From NCBI GenBank assembly GCA_017858055.1, contig JAFMCA010000010.1:1-56862 (forward strand): 56,862 bases of DNA, in the 5' to 3' direction. The position numbers were made by a program, and so were the translations under genes. This DNA is from Flavobacteriaceae bacterium (GTDB taxonomy: Bacteria > Bacteroidota > Bacteroidia > Flavobacteriales > Flavobacteriaceae). Positions 16,544 through 28,393 of this stretch are shown one piece after another. The stretch's first letter is position 1, and every line of letters starts with the position of its first letter. The notes beneath the pieces were generated by a model, which searched no databases, was not told where the DNA came from, and saw only the letters and a list, made by a program, of their open reading frames with translations.

Positions 16544-17569
16544 TTTATCGGAATGAACTTGTTCTGTAGAGGAAGCGTTTCTTTTAAATTGAGGTGCCTT
16601 TACCCCTTCCAACAAATCCGTATTTGAGGTAAAAATTCGCACCTCATCCCAAAGATTGTTCTCTATAAAAGATTGCAAAGTTTTTTGTCCTCCTTCAACC
16701 AAGATGGATAAAATGTTTTTTTCGTAGCAGTTTTTCAATAATTCTTCTAAGGTGTAGGGACTCAATTGGAGTTGTTCTTTGTTTTTTGCCATTTGCTTTT
16801 TGGAACGATTCCTATTTACAACTAGTGTTGGAAACGTATCTTGTAATACTGTTGCCTCCTCAGGGATGCGATTATTGGGATCCATAATAATGCGTAAAGG
16901 ATTGTTTCCAGGCCATTCTCTTGTAGTTAATGAGGGATTGTCAGTGAGAACCGTTTGTACCCCGATCAGTATAGCAACTTCCTCGCTACGCCATTGATGT
17001 ACTTTTTGTTTGGATAAGGGAGAGCTAATCCAAAATACACTCTGGTCTTTTTTGTTTTTATCTAGAGGGGCTATAAAACCATCTCGAGACTGAGCCCATT
17101 TAAGAAGAATATAGGGGCGCTTTTCCTGATGAAAGGTGTAAAACCTACGATTGATGTATTCTGCTTCTTGCTGAAGCACACCTTCGACAACTTCAATTCC
17201 AGCATTTTTTAGTTTTAGTATTCCTTGACCTGCCACCAACGGATTGGGATCTTTGGAAGCGTACACTACTTTTTTTATTTTATGATGAATAATAAAATCT
17301 GCACAGGGCGGTGTTTTTCCGCTGTGAGAACAGGGCTCTAAGTTGATGTATAACGTTGACTTAGGGAGTAAAGTTTTATCCTCTACAGCATTAATGGCAT
17401 GAACTTCCGCATGAGGTGTTCCAGCTTTTTTGTGCCAACCTTCTCCAATGATTTGATTGTCATAAACAACGACAGCACCTACGATCGGATTCGGGTGGGT
17501 ATCACCTAAAGCCTTTTGAGCCAGGTTCAAACAGCGATTCATATAGTGGAGGTGTGGGTCGAGATTCAA
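16523..17569 (-). CDS. ribD: Bifunctional riboflavin biosynthesis deaminase/reductase
   Basis: Deaminates the pyrimidine intermediate and reduces its ribose side chain in riboflavin synthesis. The N-terminal deaminase domain has the zinc site H53-A-E55 (TPHAEVHAI) and EPCSHSGKTPPC (C80, C89). The reductase domain runs from about 145 (RPYILLKWAQSRDGFIAP) to the end, with ILVEGGQKTLQSFI as cofactor-site segment. The codon at 17567-17569 is TTG; this longer start matches the usual family N-terminus (M-x6-YMxRC), while the first ATG is at 17542. The frame overlaps the thioesterase gene tail to tail by 21 nt. Confidence 0.93.
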   Translation of the reverse strand: MNLDPHLHYMNRCLNLAQKALGDTHPNPIVGAVVVYDNQIIGEGWHKKAGTPHAEVHAINAVEDKTLLPKSTLYINLEPCSHSGKTPPCADFIIHHKIKKVVYASKDPNPLVAGQGILKLKNAGIEVVEGVLQQEAEYINRRFYTFHQEKRPYILLKWAQSRDGFIAPLDKNKKDQSVFWISSPLSKQKVHQWRSEEVAILIGVQTVLTDNPSLTTREWPGNNPLRIIMDPNNRIPEEATVLQDTFPTLVVNRNRSKKQMAKNKEQLQLSPYTLEELLKNCYEKNILSILVEGGQKTLQSFIENNLWDEVRIFTSNTDLLEGVKAPQFKRNASSTEQVHSDKLNVYFR

Positions 17570-17643
17570 AAAAATATAATTATTTTGGATTAATTCGTTT
17601 ACTAGCTAACTATTAGGGGTTAAATTTATAACAAAATACAAGA

Positions 17644-18119
17644 ATGAACATTAGAGCCATTCAGTTATCAGACGATAAAAAACTGGCCGTAGCACTCCGT
17701 TCCGTTCTAATCGAAATGGGGGTTCCTAAAAAAGGAACGGCTTATGAAGACAAAGAATTGGATTGTATGTTTGCAACGTATGAGCACCCTAGATCGATCT
17801 ATTATGTTGTCGTTTCTGATGGGGAAATTCTTGGTGGTGCAGGAATAGCTCCACTCAGAAATGGAGAAATTACAGTTTGTGAGTTACAAAAAATGTATTT
17901 TTTACCCGAGGCTAGAGGTAAAGGTTTAGGTCAGCAAATGATCCAAAAGTGTATTGACTTTGCCAAAGCAAACCATTTTAAGCAATGTTATATAGAAACT
18001 ATGCCCAATATGCGTGATGCTCAAAAGCTCTATCTGAAAAACGGATTCCACTACATAAACCATTCGATGGGGGCTACGGGGCATACTTCATGTCCTGTAT
18101 GGATGATAAAAACGTTGTA

Positions 18120-18120
<1 letters not shown>
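17644..18120 (+). CDS. GNAT-family N-acetyltransferase
   Basis: A 158-residue single-domain acetyltransferase. Visible are NIRAIQLSDDKKLAVALRSV at the N-terminus, VCELQKMYFLPEARGKGLGQ with the acetyl-CoA loop RGKGLGQQM (about 95-103), and TMPNMRDAQKLYLKNGFHY near the end. This pattern resembles small GNATs such as PaiA or MarR-linked acetyltransferases, but the substrate is unknown. Its TAA shares one base with the prmC ATG, so the two are probably translated from one mRNA. Confidence 0.85.
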
Positions 18121-20973
<2,853 letters not shown>

Positions 20974-21073
20974 CCGTGTAAAATGTTATATTTCTAACAA
21001 TATTTTAAATATTTGCCCAAAACGCCTAATTATTTTAATACACTATGAGGTTTAACTATACTTGTTCCGTAAA

Positions 21074-21601
21074 ATGATTGATATCTTTTTGAATTTGGTT
21101 TTGAAAATGCGCCTAAAGGACAAAGTTAAGCGTATTTCTACTCAGTCAAAAGATATTGAAAAGAGGTTTAATTCTTTATTAATAGTCCTTTCGAAAGAAG
21201 AGGGTTTTAAAACAAGACATTTACCTGAACTCGCAGATCGTTTAGGGATCGCATCAAAAAATATTACGTTAGTGGTGTTGTGTAAAAAAGAAAATAACGA
21301 AATGCATTCCAATTTTGAAAACACTCATGTGATTTCAAAAAAAGCCCTACGGTTTTTGGGAAAATTACCAGACTCCACCAAAGAATTGTTTGGGAAGACC
21401 TATGACATACAGTTGAATTTTTTTAATCGTCGTTCGGCTTTTCTGGAGTTTATAAGTGCCTCTTTTCATTCAAAATTACGTGTGGGATTTGGTCATTCCA
21501 ATCAAGAAATTAATGATTTGATTTTAGCAATTGATCCCAACGATGAAGAGGTTTTATTAAAAGAAACCACCACCTATCTGAATGCAATATTAAAAAAATG
21601 A
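21074..21601 (+). CDS. Conserved hypothetical protein, DUF6913-like
   Basis: A 175-residue protein without signal peptide or membrane segment beyond a weak hydrophobic start (MIDIFLNLVLKM). The middle alternates basic and hydrophobic residues; the end (FASxF-type ASFHSKLRVGFGHSNQE, then AIDPNDEEVLLKETTTYLNA) looks like a compact alpha/beta fold. I recall a flavobacterial family, DUF6913, in just this position between ligA and dapA, but its role is unknown to me. The open frame can begin at a TTG (21062); the first ATG is 21074 and another at 21107 is possible. dapA begins 4 nt after its stop. Confidence 0.65.
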   Translation: MIDIFLNLVLKMRLKDKVKRISTQSKDIEKRFNSLLIVLSKEEGFKTRHLPELADRLGIASKNITLVVLCKKENNEMHSNFENTHVISKKALRFLGKLPDSTKELFGKTYDIQLNFFNRRSAFLEFISASFHSKLRVGFGHSNQEINDLILAIDPNDEEVLLKETTTYLNAILKK

Positions 21602-21605
21602 TTTC

Positions 21606-22481
21606 ATGAATTTAAAAGGTTTGGGTGTAGCTATGGTTACACCATTTAATGAAGACGGTTCTGTAGACTTTAGTGCAATCCCAAGAATTGTTGAGAATAT
21701 AATTACAGGGAGAGCGGATTATCTAGTATTAATGGGAACAACCGCTGAAGCGGCCTGTCTTAGCTCAATTGAAAAAGAAGCGATTATCCAGGAAGTCGTT
21801 CATGTCAATCAAGGAAAATTACCCTTAGTTATTGGAATAGGAGGAAACAATACAGCCAAAGTAGTAGAGGAAATTCAAAATGCTGATTTGAGCCCTTTTC
21901 AAGCGATTCTGTCTGTAGCTCCCTATTATAACAAACCCTCTCAGGAAGGGATTTACCAACATTATGCAAAGATTGCAAAAGCAAGTTCTTTGCCTATTAT
22001 AGTTTATAACGTCCCTTCTAGAACTGGAGTTTCCATAGAGGTGGATACCTTTGTCCGTCTTGCCGAGGATTATGATAAGATCATTGCAATCAAGGAAGCG
22101 AGTGGTGAAATGAGCCAAGCCGAACAAATTATAAAAAATAGTCCAGCCCATGTCCAAGTCATTTCAGGAGACGATACACTTACCCTTCCTATGCTTTTGG
22201 CGGGGGCAGTTGGAACTATATCTGTATTGGGCAATGCACTCCCGGTACCTTTAATGCGAATTTTCCATTATGTAGCTGAAGGAGAATTAAATAAAGCTTA
22301 TGAATTACACTACGAATTGATGGATTTAATTTCTTTACTTTTTGAAGAAGGAAACCCAACAGGAATCAAGGCGCTTATGGAGGCACTTTCGTTGTGTAAA
22401 AAAACAGTACGCTTGCCTTTAGTCTCAGCTTCCGAAGCTTTGTGTCAAAAAATTGAGAAATCGCTAGCTCATACAATTTAA
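21606..22481 (+). CDS. dapA: 4-hydroxy-tetrahydrodipicolinate synthase
   Basis: Condenses pyruvate with aspartate semialdehyde at the entry to DAP/lysine synthesis. It is a 291-residue TIM barrel with Schiff-base K163 (IAIKEASGEMSQ), Y134 in IIVYNVPSRTGV and the substrate loop GTTAEAACLS (44-53). The loop reads GTTAE where most family members have GTTGE. Length is normal and the context supports lysine synthesis rather than another member of the aldolase family. It follows the DUF6913-like gene by 4 nt and precedes bamD by 83 nt. Confidence 0.95.
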   Translation: MNLKGLGVAMVTPFNEDGSVDFSAIPRIVENIITGRADYLVLMGTTAEAACLSSIEKEAIIQEVVHVNQGKLPLVIGIGGNNTAKVVEEIQNADLSPFQAILSVAPYYNKPSQEGIYQHYAKIAKASSLPIIVYNVPSRTGVSIEVDTFVRLAEDYDKIIAIKEASGEMSQAEQIIKNSPAHVQVISGDDTLTLPMLLAGAVGTISVLGNALPVPLMRIFHYVAEGELNKAYELHYELMDLISLLFEEGNPTGIKALMEALSLCKKTVRLPLVSASEALCQKIEKSLAHTI

Positions 22482-22564
22482 AAGGATTTATTTACAGTAA
22501 AACCTTTAACAAGTCCTTAGTAATAAAAATTTCCATTGTCGTTGATATTTAGTACTTTCGCAGG

Positions 22565-23392
22565 ATGAAATTGAAAATGTCTTTAGTTTATTTCGTAGTT
22601 CTAGTCGGAACGCTTGTCGTTTCGTGTAGTGACTACCAGAAACTATTGAATGGGGACGATACTTCAGAAAAGTACAAACAAGCTGAAATTTATTTTAATA
22701 ACGGAGAATATCGAAAAGCAAATCGACTTTTAGAACAAATTATTCCCAAATACAGAGGTAAGCCCCAAGCACAACGAATAATTTTCTTTTTTGCGGAGAG
22801 TTACTTCCAAACGAAAAGTTACCTCTTAGCAGCATATCAATACGAAAACTTTGTTAAGTCCTATCCCAAAAGTGATCGAATTCAAGAGGCGTCCTTCAAA
22901 GCGGCTAAAAGTTATTATTTTCAATCCCCAAAATTCAGCTTAGATCAAGAGGATACTTTTACAGCAATTGAAAAACTCCAAATTTTCATCAATCTCTATC
23001 CAAATTCTGAATACGCTGAGGAAGCAAACCAAATGATAGCTGAATTGCAAGAGAAATTAGAGAAAAAAGAATTTGAAATTGCAAAACAATACTATACCAT
23101 CCGGGATTACAGAGCTGCAATCAAATCAAATGAAATTTTTATTGCGAGTTTTCCTGGCACAAAATTTAGAGAAGAAGCTCTTTACACTAAGTTTATTGCT
23201 TCATTTGAAATTGCTATTAATAGCATAGACAGCAAAAAAACAGAACGATTGGAAGAACTCCAACAACAATACAACGTTATTTTACGTTATTATCCAGAAA
23301 CTTTGTTTTTGGAAGATTTAAATAAAAAAATATCACAAGTAAACGCAGAACTTGAAAAAAACAATCAAGCTATATCACAACAAACAGAATAA
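22565..23392 (+). CDS. bamD: Outer-membrane assembly lipoprotein BamD
   Basis: Lipoprotein of the BAM complex that inserts beta-barrels into the outer membrane. The 275 residues begin with a lipoprotein signal peptide (LVVSC, lipidated C21) and continue as TPR-like helical repeats: YKQAEIYFNNGEYRKANRLL, AESYFQTKSYLLAAYQYENF, FINLYPNSEYAEEANQMI and FIASFPGTKFREEALY. Length and gene order fit BamD. The upstream gap contains a TACTTTCG element (one mismatch to the -7 consensus), which may start the bamD-omega-coaBC-porD-recN part of the run. Confidence 0.93.
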   Translation: MKLKMSLVYFVVLVGTLVVSCSDYQKLLNGDDTSEKYKQAEIYFNNGEYRKANRLLEQIIPKYRGKPQAQRIIFFFAESYFQTKSYLLAAYQYENFVKSYPKSDRIQEASFKAAKSYYFQSPKFSLDQEDTFTAIEKLQIFINLYPNSEYAEEANQMIAELQEKLEKKEFEIAKQYYTIRDYRAAIKSNEIFIASFPGTKFREEALYTKFIASFEIAINSIDSKKTERLEELQQQYNVILRYYPETLFLEDLNKKISQVNAELEKNNQAISQQTE

Positions 23393-23395
23393 ATC

Positions 23396-23725
23396 ATGAC
23401 AAAGTATAGAGAATCCAAGGCAGCCCTAACTTCTAAGACCTACAACAAAAATGAAGTAGAGGGGAAAACGGAAAACATTTATGAAGCCCTTTCCATTATT
23501 GCAAAGCGTTCCAACCAAATCAATTTAGATATCAAAAAAGAATTGCATGAAAAATTGGAAGAATTTGCAACACATAACGACAGTTTGGAAGAAATTTTCG
23601 AAAACAAAGAGCAAATAGAAGTTTCTCGATTTTACGAGCGTTTACCGAAACCTCATGCCATGGCTATTGAGGAATGGTTAAATGATAAAATCTATTTTCG
23701 CCATACCGACGAACCTAAAAATTAG
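23396..23725 (+). CDS. RNA polymerase omega-like subunit, Bacteroidota type
   Basis: A 109-residue acidic protein with the omega-like segment ENIYEALSIIAKRSNQIN (about 27-44), in which the family pattern N-x-Y-EA-x-x-IIAKRSNQI is clear, followed by a charged helix (ELHEKLEEFATHNDSLEEIF) and an E-E-W-L-rich tail specific to Bacteroidota. It is thought to stabilise RNA polymerase. It lies 3 nt after bamD and 3 nt before coaBC, which is its conserved place in this phylum. Confidence 0.87.
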   Translation: MTKYRESKAALTSKTYNKNEVEGKTENIYEALSIIAKRSNQINLDIKKELHEKLEEFATHNDSLEEIFENKEQIEVSRFYERLPKPHAMAIEEWLNDKIYFRHTDEPKN

Positions 23726-23728
23726 GCG

Positions 23729-24931
23729 ATGGGTTTGTTGAGTGGCAAGAAAATTTTACTCGGAATTTCGGGAGGAATTGCTGCTTATAAAACACCATTT
23801 TTGGTCAGACAAATCGTTCAGCACGGAGCAGAAGTCAAAGTTGTGATGACTCCTTCAGCAAAAGATTTTGTCACTCCACTTACTTTAGCGACACTATCAA
23901 AAAATCCTGTGCTTTCCACCTTTACTGCCACAGACCTTGATAATCCTGTTTGGAACGATCATGTTGAGTTAGCACTATGGGCAGATTTAATGTTAATCGC
24001 ACCAGCGACTTCAAATACACTATCTTCCATGGTTCAAGGGAGGTGCAACAACTTGCTTTTAGCGGTATATTTGTCTTCCAAATGTCCTGTTTTTGTGGCT
24101 CCAGCTATGGATTTGGATATGTATTCACATCCTTCCAACAAGAGGAATTTAGAGGCCTTAGTAAGCTACGGAACCAACGTATTACCAGTAGGTGAGGGGT
24201 TTTTAGCCAGTGGTTTAGAAGGAAAAGGAAGAATGATGGAACCCGAAGAAATTGTTTCAAAAATCGTTGATTTTTTTAATCCCAGTTTACCTCTCAAGGG
24301 AAAGAAAGTTCTCATAACTGCTGGGCCAACCTACGAAGCCATTGATCCTGTTCGATTTATTGGCAATCATGCCTCTGGTAAAATGGGCTTTGCATTAGCA
24401 GAGGTAGCAGCTCAACATGGGGCAGAAGTTATTTTAATTTCTGGTCCAACACATGAAAAAATAAATCACCCCTCGATTTTATTAGAAAAAGTAATCAGTG
24501 CTGAGGAGATGTTTACTTCTGTAAAAAAGCATTACCCCCAGGTGGCTATTGCTATTGCAGCAGCAGCAGTGGCAGATTTTAAGCCGAAGAACTCAGCAAA
24601 ACAAAAAATAAAGAAACAACAGGGTCTTGAATCTATCCCTATGATCCCTACTGTGGATATATTGGCCTATATGGGGGAACATAAAAGCGGTCAATTCCTT
24701 CTTGGTTTTGCTTTAGAAACAGAAAATGAACTCGAAAATGCAAAGAATAAACTAACCCAAAAAAATCTTGACGGGATTGTTTTAAATTCGCTTCGTGATC
24801 CAGAATCCGGGTTTACTGTTTCTACAAATAAAATTACCTACATCGATGCCAACAGTACTGTAAAAGAATTTCCCCTTCAATCTAAATTGGATTGTGCTAA
24901 AACTATTTTCGGACAAATCTTAAAGCCATGA
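23729..24931 (+). CDS. coaBC: Bifunctional phosphopantothenoylcysteine synthetase/decarboxylase
   Basis: Catalyses two successive steps of coenzyme A synthesis. The N-terminal CoaC flavoprotein domain (about 1-185) has GISGGIAAYKTPFLVRQIV, the LIAPATSNTLSSM segment and the PAMDLDMYSHPSNKRN substrate-recognition region. The CoaB domain (about 190-400) has VLITAGPTYEAIDPVRFIGN followed by HASGKMG, AIAAAAVADFKP and the KQKIKKQQG lysine loop. The 400 residues are normal. It overlaps porD by 4 nt. Together with coaE at 29.4 kb, two parts of CoA synthesis are in this window. Confidence 0.96.
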   Translation: MGLLSGKKILLGISGGIAAYKTPFLVRQIVQHGAEVKVVMTPSAKDFVTPLTLATLSKNPVLSTFTATDLDNPVWNDHVELALWADLMLIAPATSNTLSSMVQGRCNNLLLAVYLSSKCPVFVAPAMDLDMYSHPSNKRNLEALVSYGTNVLPVGEGFLASGLEGKGRMMEPEEIVSKIVDFFNPSLPLKGKKVLITAGPTYEAIDPVRFIGNHASGKMGFALAEVAAQHGAEVILISGPTHEKINHPSILLEKVISAEEMFTSVKKHYPQVAIAIAAAAVADFKPKNSAKQKIKKQQGLESIPMIPTVDILAYMGEHKSGQFLLGFALETENELENAKNKLTQKNLDGIVLNSLRDPESGFTVSTNKITYIDANSTVKEFPLQSKLDCAKTIFGQILKP

Positions 24932-25818
24932 AAAATCGTATCTTCTTTTTTGTTATTTTTCTAATTCAAGTTTCAATTTACTCCCAAGAGCTCAATGCTC
25001 AAGTCATTGTGAATTCAGATCTTGTGAACCAGACCAATCAGCAAATTTTTAAAACCCTCGAACGTTCTTTAAATGAATTTATGAATACTCAGGTATGGAC
25101 CAATCAGGAGTATTTAAATCAAGAAAAAATCACCTGCTCCTTCATCTTCAACCTGACGGGCTATTCCAATGATCAGTTTGAAGCAACATTACAAGTACAA
25201 TCAGAACGTCCGGTTTTTGATTCCAATTACGACACGCCCATTTTTAATTTTCTAGATCGGGATATTGTTTTTTCTTATCAAGAATATCAACCGCTTTTTT
25301 TTAATCAATCTAGTTTTGAATCCAATTTAGTTTCACTCTTAAGTTTTTACGCTTACGTGATTATTGGTTTGGATGGAGATACATTTGAGCTCAATGGAGG
25401 GTCAAACTCTTATGGGCAGGCGTTACAAATTGTTACCTTAGCACAAGTTACATCCAGAAAAGGTTGGAAACCCTCGGATGGGACTCGGAATCGCTTCTGG
25501 CTAATCGACAGCCTCCGATCCAATACCTTTAGAGAGTACAGGCAAACGCTGTATGCTTATCACCGAAAAGGTTTAGATAAATTAACAACCGATCCTTTAG
25601 AAGGTAAAGAAGCCTTGATGGAGGCAATTCAATTGTTAGACCCCCTCTATCAAAGACGTCCCAATGCCTTTTTGTTGCAAGTTTTTTTTGACGCCAAAGT
25701 TGAGGAGATCGTAAACTTGTTTTCTGAGGGTCCGAAAGTAGACTTTAAGACCACAGAAACCGTATTAAAAAAAATCGCTCCTTTTTTTGGCTCCAGGTGG
25801 AAACAAATCAAGGCCTAA
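24928..25818 (+). CDS. porD: PorD/DUF4835-family protein linked to type IX secretion
   Basis: A 296-residue exported protein. The signal peptide (MKNRIFFFVIFLIQVSIYSQ) is followed by ELNAQVIVNSDLVNQTNQQI and by TCSFIFNLTGYSNDQFEATL and LVSLLSFYAYVIIGLDGDTF, all typical of DUF4835. PorD was identified as needed for gingipain secretion in Porphyromonas, hence the proposed T9SS link. The biochemical role is unclear. The position between coaBC and recN is the conserved one in Bacteroidota, and it starts with ATGA overlap to coaBC. Confidence 0.88.
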   Translation: MKNRIFFFVIFLIQVSIYSQELNAQVIVNSDLVNQTNQQIFKTLERSLNEFMNTQVWTNQEYLNQEKITCSFIFNLTGYSNDQFEATLQVQSERPVFDSNYDTPIFNFLDRDIVFSYQEYQPLFFNQSSFESNLVSLLSFYAYVIIGLDGDTFELNGGSNSYGQALQIVTLAQVTSRKGWKPSDGTRNRFWLIDSLRSNTFREYRQTLYAYHRKGLDKLTTDPLEGKEALMEAIQLLDPLYQRRPNAFLLQVFFDAKVEEIVNLFSEGPKVDFKTTETVLKKIAPFFGSRWKQIKA

Positions 25819-25870
25819 TTTTTTTAATATCCCTATCTTTAGTGAGTGAATTAGTACAAATAAAGAAGCT

Positions 25871-27523
25871 GTGTTAACGCATCTGAAAATAAAAAATTTT
25901 GCGCTTATAGAAGAACTGGAGGCTTCATTTTCCTCCGGGATGACATGTATTACAGGGGAAACAGGTGCAGGGAAATCAATACTTTTGGGTGGATTATCTC
26001 TAGTCTTAGGAAAACGTGCTGACCTTTCTTCACTTTTCAATCCAACTCAAAAATGTGTAGTTGAAGCTTCGTTTAATATTTGCTCTTATGCATTAAGACC
26101 CCTTTTTGAAGATTTGGACCTTGATTATGAGGAGGAAACCGTAGTTCGGAGAGAGATATTGCCTCAAGGAAAATCTCGTGCTTTTGTAAACGATACCCCG
26201 GTCACTTTAGCTGCATTGGAAGAGTTAAGCAGGTATCTTATCGACATACATTCTCAAAACGATACAGCTACTCTTTTAGAAAGCGATTACCAGTTTCAGG
26301 TTTTGGATGCTCTTGCAAAAAATCAGAAACCCCTTTCAGACTATCAGCATACACTTTCAGAATACAAAGCGGTAAAAAAGAGCTATCAGCAGCTGAAGTT
26401 GGATTCAGAAAAAGCAAAAGCATCTGCATCTTTGGATGATTTTTTATATCAAGAGCTGTTGAAATTGAATTTAAAGGAGGGTTTACAAGAAGACTTGGAG
26501 TCCAGGCACAACGCATTAATCCATGTCGATTTTTTACAATCCAATTTAGCAGAAAGTATTCAGCTTATGGACAGTGAATCTTTGGGTCTAGTAGATCAAT
26601 TGCTTCGACTGCGAAGCCTTGCCTCTGGATTAGCTCAAAAGTCAGGACAGTTTTCGACCCTATACGAACGGTTTAGCGCCTTATTTGTGGAAGCTGAAGA
26701 CCTTTTGAACGAATGTAAAATTCAATACGAAAATTTAGAAACCAATCCAGAAGAACTGGAAAAAGCTCAATCTCAGATTGATCAATTGAATGCTGTGTTA
26801 CAGAAACATAAAGCACATTCGATTAGTGACCTTCTTGAAATCCAAAATCAATTGGCTAGTCGTCTTGAGAAAACCATAAATATGGATACCGAGTTAAATG
26901 CCTTGGAGCAAAAAGAGCAAGTTCTTGAAAAATTGCTTTTTAAAACGGCACTCATTTTGACAAATGCTCGACAAAAATCCAGCGAAATTCTCGAAAAAGA
27001 TTTGAAAACACTGGTTTCTAGAATGGGGATGGCGGATGCTGAATTTAAAATCGAAATTAACACCTCCAACACCTTTTTAAATACGGGAACCGATCTGATA
27101 AATTTTCTGTTTAAATCCAATAAAGGCAGTGACTTTAGACCGCTTAAAAAAGTAGCCTCAGGAGGAGAGCTATCCAGAATTATGTTGGCTTTAAAGGCAA
27201 TTCTGTCCAGTTATATCCAATTGCCTACCTTGATTTTTGATGAAATTGATACGGGAGTTTCTGGCAAAATCTCTGATGCCATCGCTGATGTTATGGTTGC
27301 CATGGGTAAAAAACTTCAAGTAATCAACATCACCCATTTACCTCAAGTAGCGGCAAAGGCAGATTATCATTTTAAAGTATTAAAAAAAGAAGTAAACGGC
27401 AAAACAGTAACCCAATTAAGCCCGTTAGACATTGGAGCTCGAATAGATGAAATTGCCATGATGCTGTCTGGGAATCAAGTAACACCTACCGCAATAGCAC
27501 ACGCCAAACAATTAATGAATTAA
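25871..27523 (+). CDS. recN: DNA repair protein RecN
   Basis: SMC-like ATPase acting in double-strand-break repair. The 550 residues have Walker A GETGAGKSILLGGLSLVLG (about 32-50), a long coiled-coil centre (about 150-370), an ABC signature in SGGELSRIMLALKAIL and Walker B LIFDEIDTGVSGKI, then INITHLPQVAAKADYHF. The start is a GTG at 25871 (LTHLKIKNFALIEELE follows, the normal family N-terminus). A TATCTTTA element lies at 25834-25841, one mismatch from consensus, so recN may have its own promoter after porD. Confidence 0.96.
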   Translation: MLTHLKIKNFALIEELEASFSSGMTCITGETGAGKSILLGGLSLVLGKRADLSSLFNPTQKCVVEASFNICSYALRPLFEDLDLDYEEETVVRREILPQGKSRAFVNDTPVTLAALEELSRYLIDIHSQNDTATLLESDYQFQVLDALAKNQKPLSDYQHTLSEYKAVKKSYQQLKLDSEKAKASASLDDFLYQELLKLNLKEGLQEDLESRHNALIHVDFLQSNLAESIQLMDSESLGLVDQLLRLRSLASGLAQKSGQFSTLYERFSALFVEAEDLLNECKIQYENLETNPEELEKAQSQIDQLNAVLQKHKAHSISDLLEIQNQLASRLEKTINMDTELNALEQKEQVLEKLLFKTALILTNARQKSSEILEKDLKTLVSRMGMADAEFKIEINTSNTFLNTGTDLINFLFKSNKGSDFRPLKKVASGGELSRIMLALKAILSSYIQLPTLIFDEIDTGVSGKISDAIADVMVAMGKKLQVINITHLPQVAAKADYHFKVLKKEVNGKTVTQLSPLDIGARIDEIAMMLSGNQVTPTAIAHAKQLMN

Positions 27524-27526
27524 ACG

Positions 27527-27534
27527 TATCTTTG
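27527..27534 (+). promoter_or_regulatory. -7 element upstream of fabI
   Basis: TATCTTTG matches the consensus exactly, 3 nt after the recN stop and 17 nt before the fabI ATG. No TTG is seen at the -33 distance, which falls inside the end of recN. Confidence 0.45.
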
Positions 27535-27551
27535 AACTTTAAAAGTATCAC

Positions 27552-28370
27552 ATGACACATAAAATTTTAGAAGGGAAAAAAGGAATTATATTCGGTGCAT
27601 TAGACGACCAATCGATTGCTTGGAAAACTGCAGAATCCGTAGCTGATGCCGGAGGGAGTTTTGTTTTGACAAACGCGCCTGTAGCCCTTAGAATGGGTAC
27701 AATCAATACGCTGGCAGAGAAAACAAATTCGCAGGTAATTCCAGCCGACGCCACCAGCATGGAAGATTTGAACCACTTGATTGACCAAGCTCAAGAAAAG
27801 TTAGGAGGCAAATTGGATTTTGTTTTGCATTCCATTGGAATGTCCGTTAATGTAAGAAAAGGAAAACACTATACCGATTTGAATCACGATTGGATGACAA
27901 AAGGATGGGATGTCTCTGCGGTTTCTTTTCATAAATTGATGCAGTGTTTGTATCAAAAAGATGCAATGAATCCTTGGGGAAGTATTGTGGCACTATCCTA
28001 TGTAGCTGCACAACGAACTTTTCCGAATTACAACGACATGGCAGACAATAAAGCTTATCTTGAGTCTATTGCCCGTAGTTTTGGGTATTTCTTTGGGAAA
28101 GACAAAAAAGTTCGTGTAAACACCATTTCACAATCTCCTACGCTTACTACAGCAGGAAAAGGAGTAGCAGGCTTAGACGGATTTTTAAATTACGCAGAAA
28201 AAATGTCTCCACTTGGAAATGCTACTGCAAAAGAATGTGCTGATTATACAGTTTCTCTTTTTTCTGATTATACTCGAAAGGTTACACTCCAAAACCTTTA
28301 TCACGATGGAGGCTTTTCTAACGTAGGTGTGAGTCAGGAGATAATTGATGCCATCAGTCCTAATCAATAA
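27552..28370 (+). CDS. fabI: Enoyl-[acyl-carrier-protein] reductase (NADH)
   Basis: Last reductive step of each fatty-acid elongation cycle. The 272-residue SDR-fold enzyme has the N-terminal GIIFGALDDQSIAWKTAESV (11-30) in place of a classical Rossmann GxGxxG, LHSIGMSV (92-99), and the FabI catalytic pair Y160 and K167 (Y-x6-K in NYNDMADNKAY). Length and motifs place it in the FabI rather than FabK or FabV class. It appears to have its own -7 element and sits between recN and the YbbR-domain gene. Confidence 0.96.
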   Translation: MTHKILEGKKGIIFGALDDQSIAWKTAESVADAGGSFVLTNAPVALRMGTINTLAEKTNSQVIPADATSMEDLNHLIDQAQEKLGGKLDFVLHSIGMSVNVRKGKHYTDLNHDWMTKGWDVSAVSFHKLMQCLYQKDAMNPWGSIVALSYVAAQRTFPNYNDMADNKAYLESIARSFGYFFGKDKKVRVNTISQSPTLTTAGKGVAGLDGFLNYAEKMSPLGNATAKECADYTVSLFSDYTRKVTLQNLYHDGGFSNVGVSQEIIDAISPNQ

Positions 28371-28393
28371 TTGAAGAACAAGGATGTCTTGAA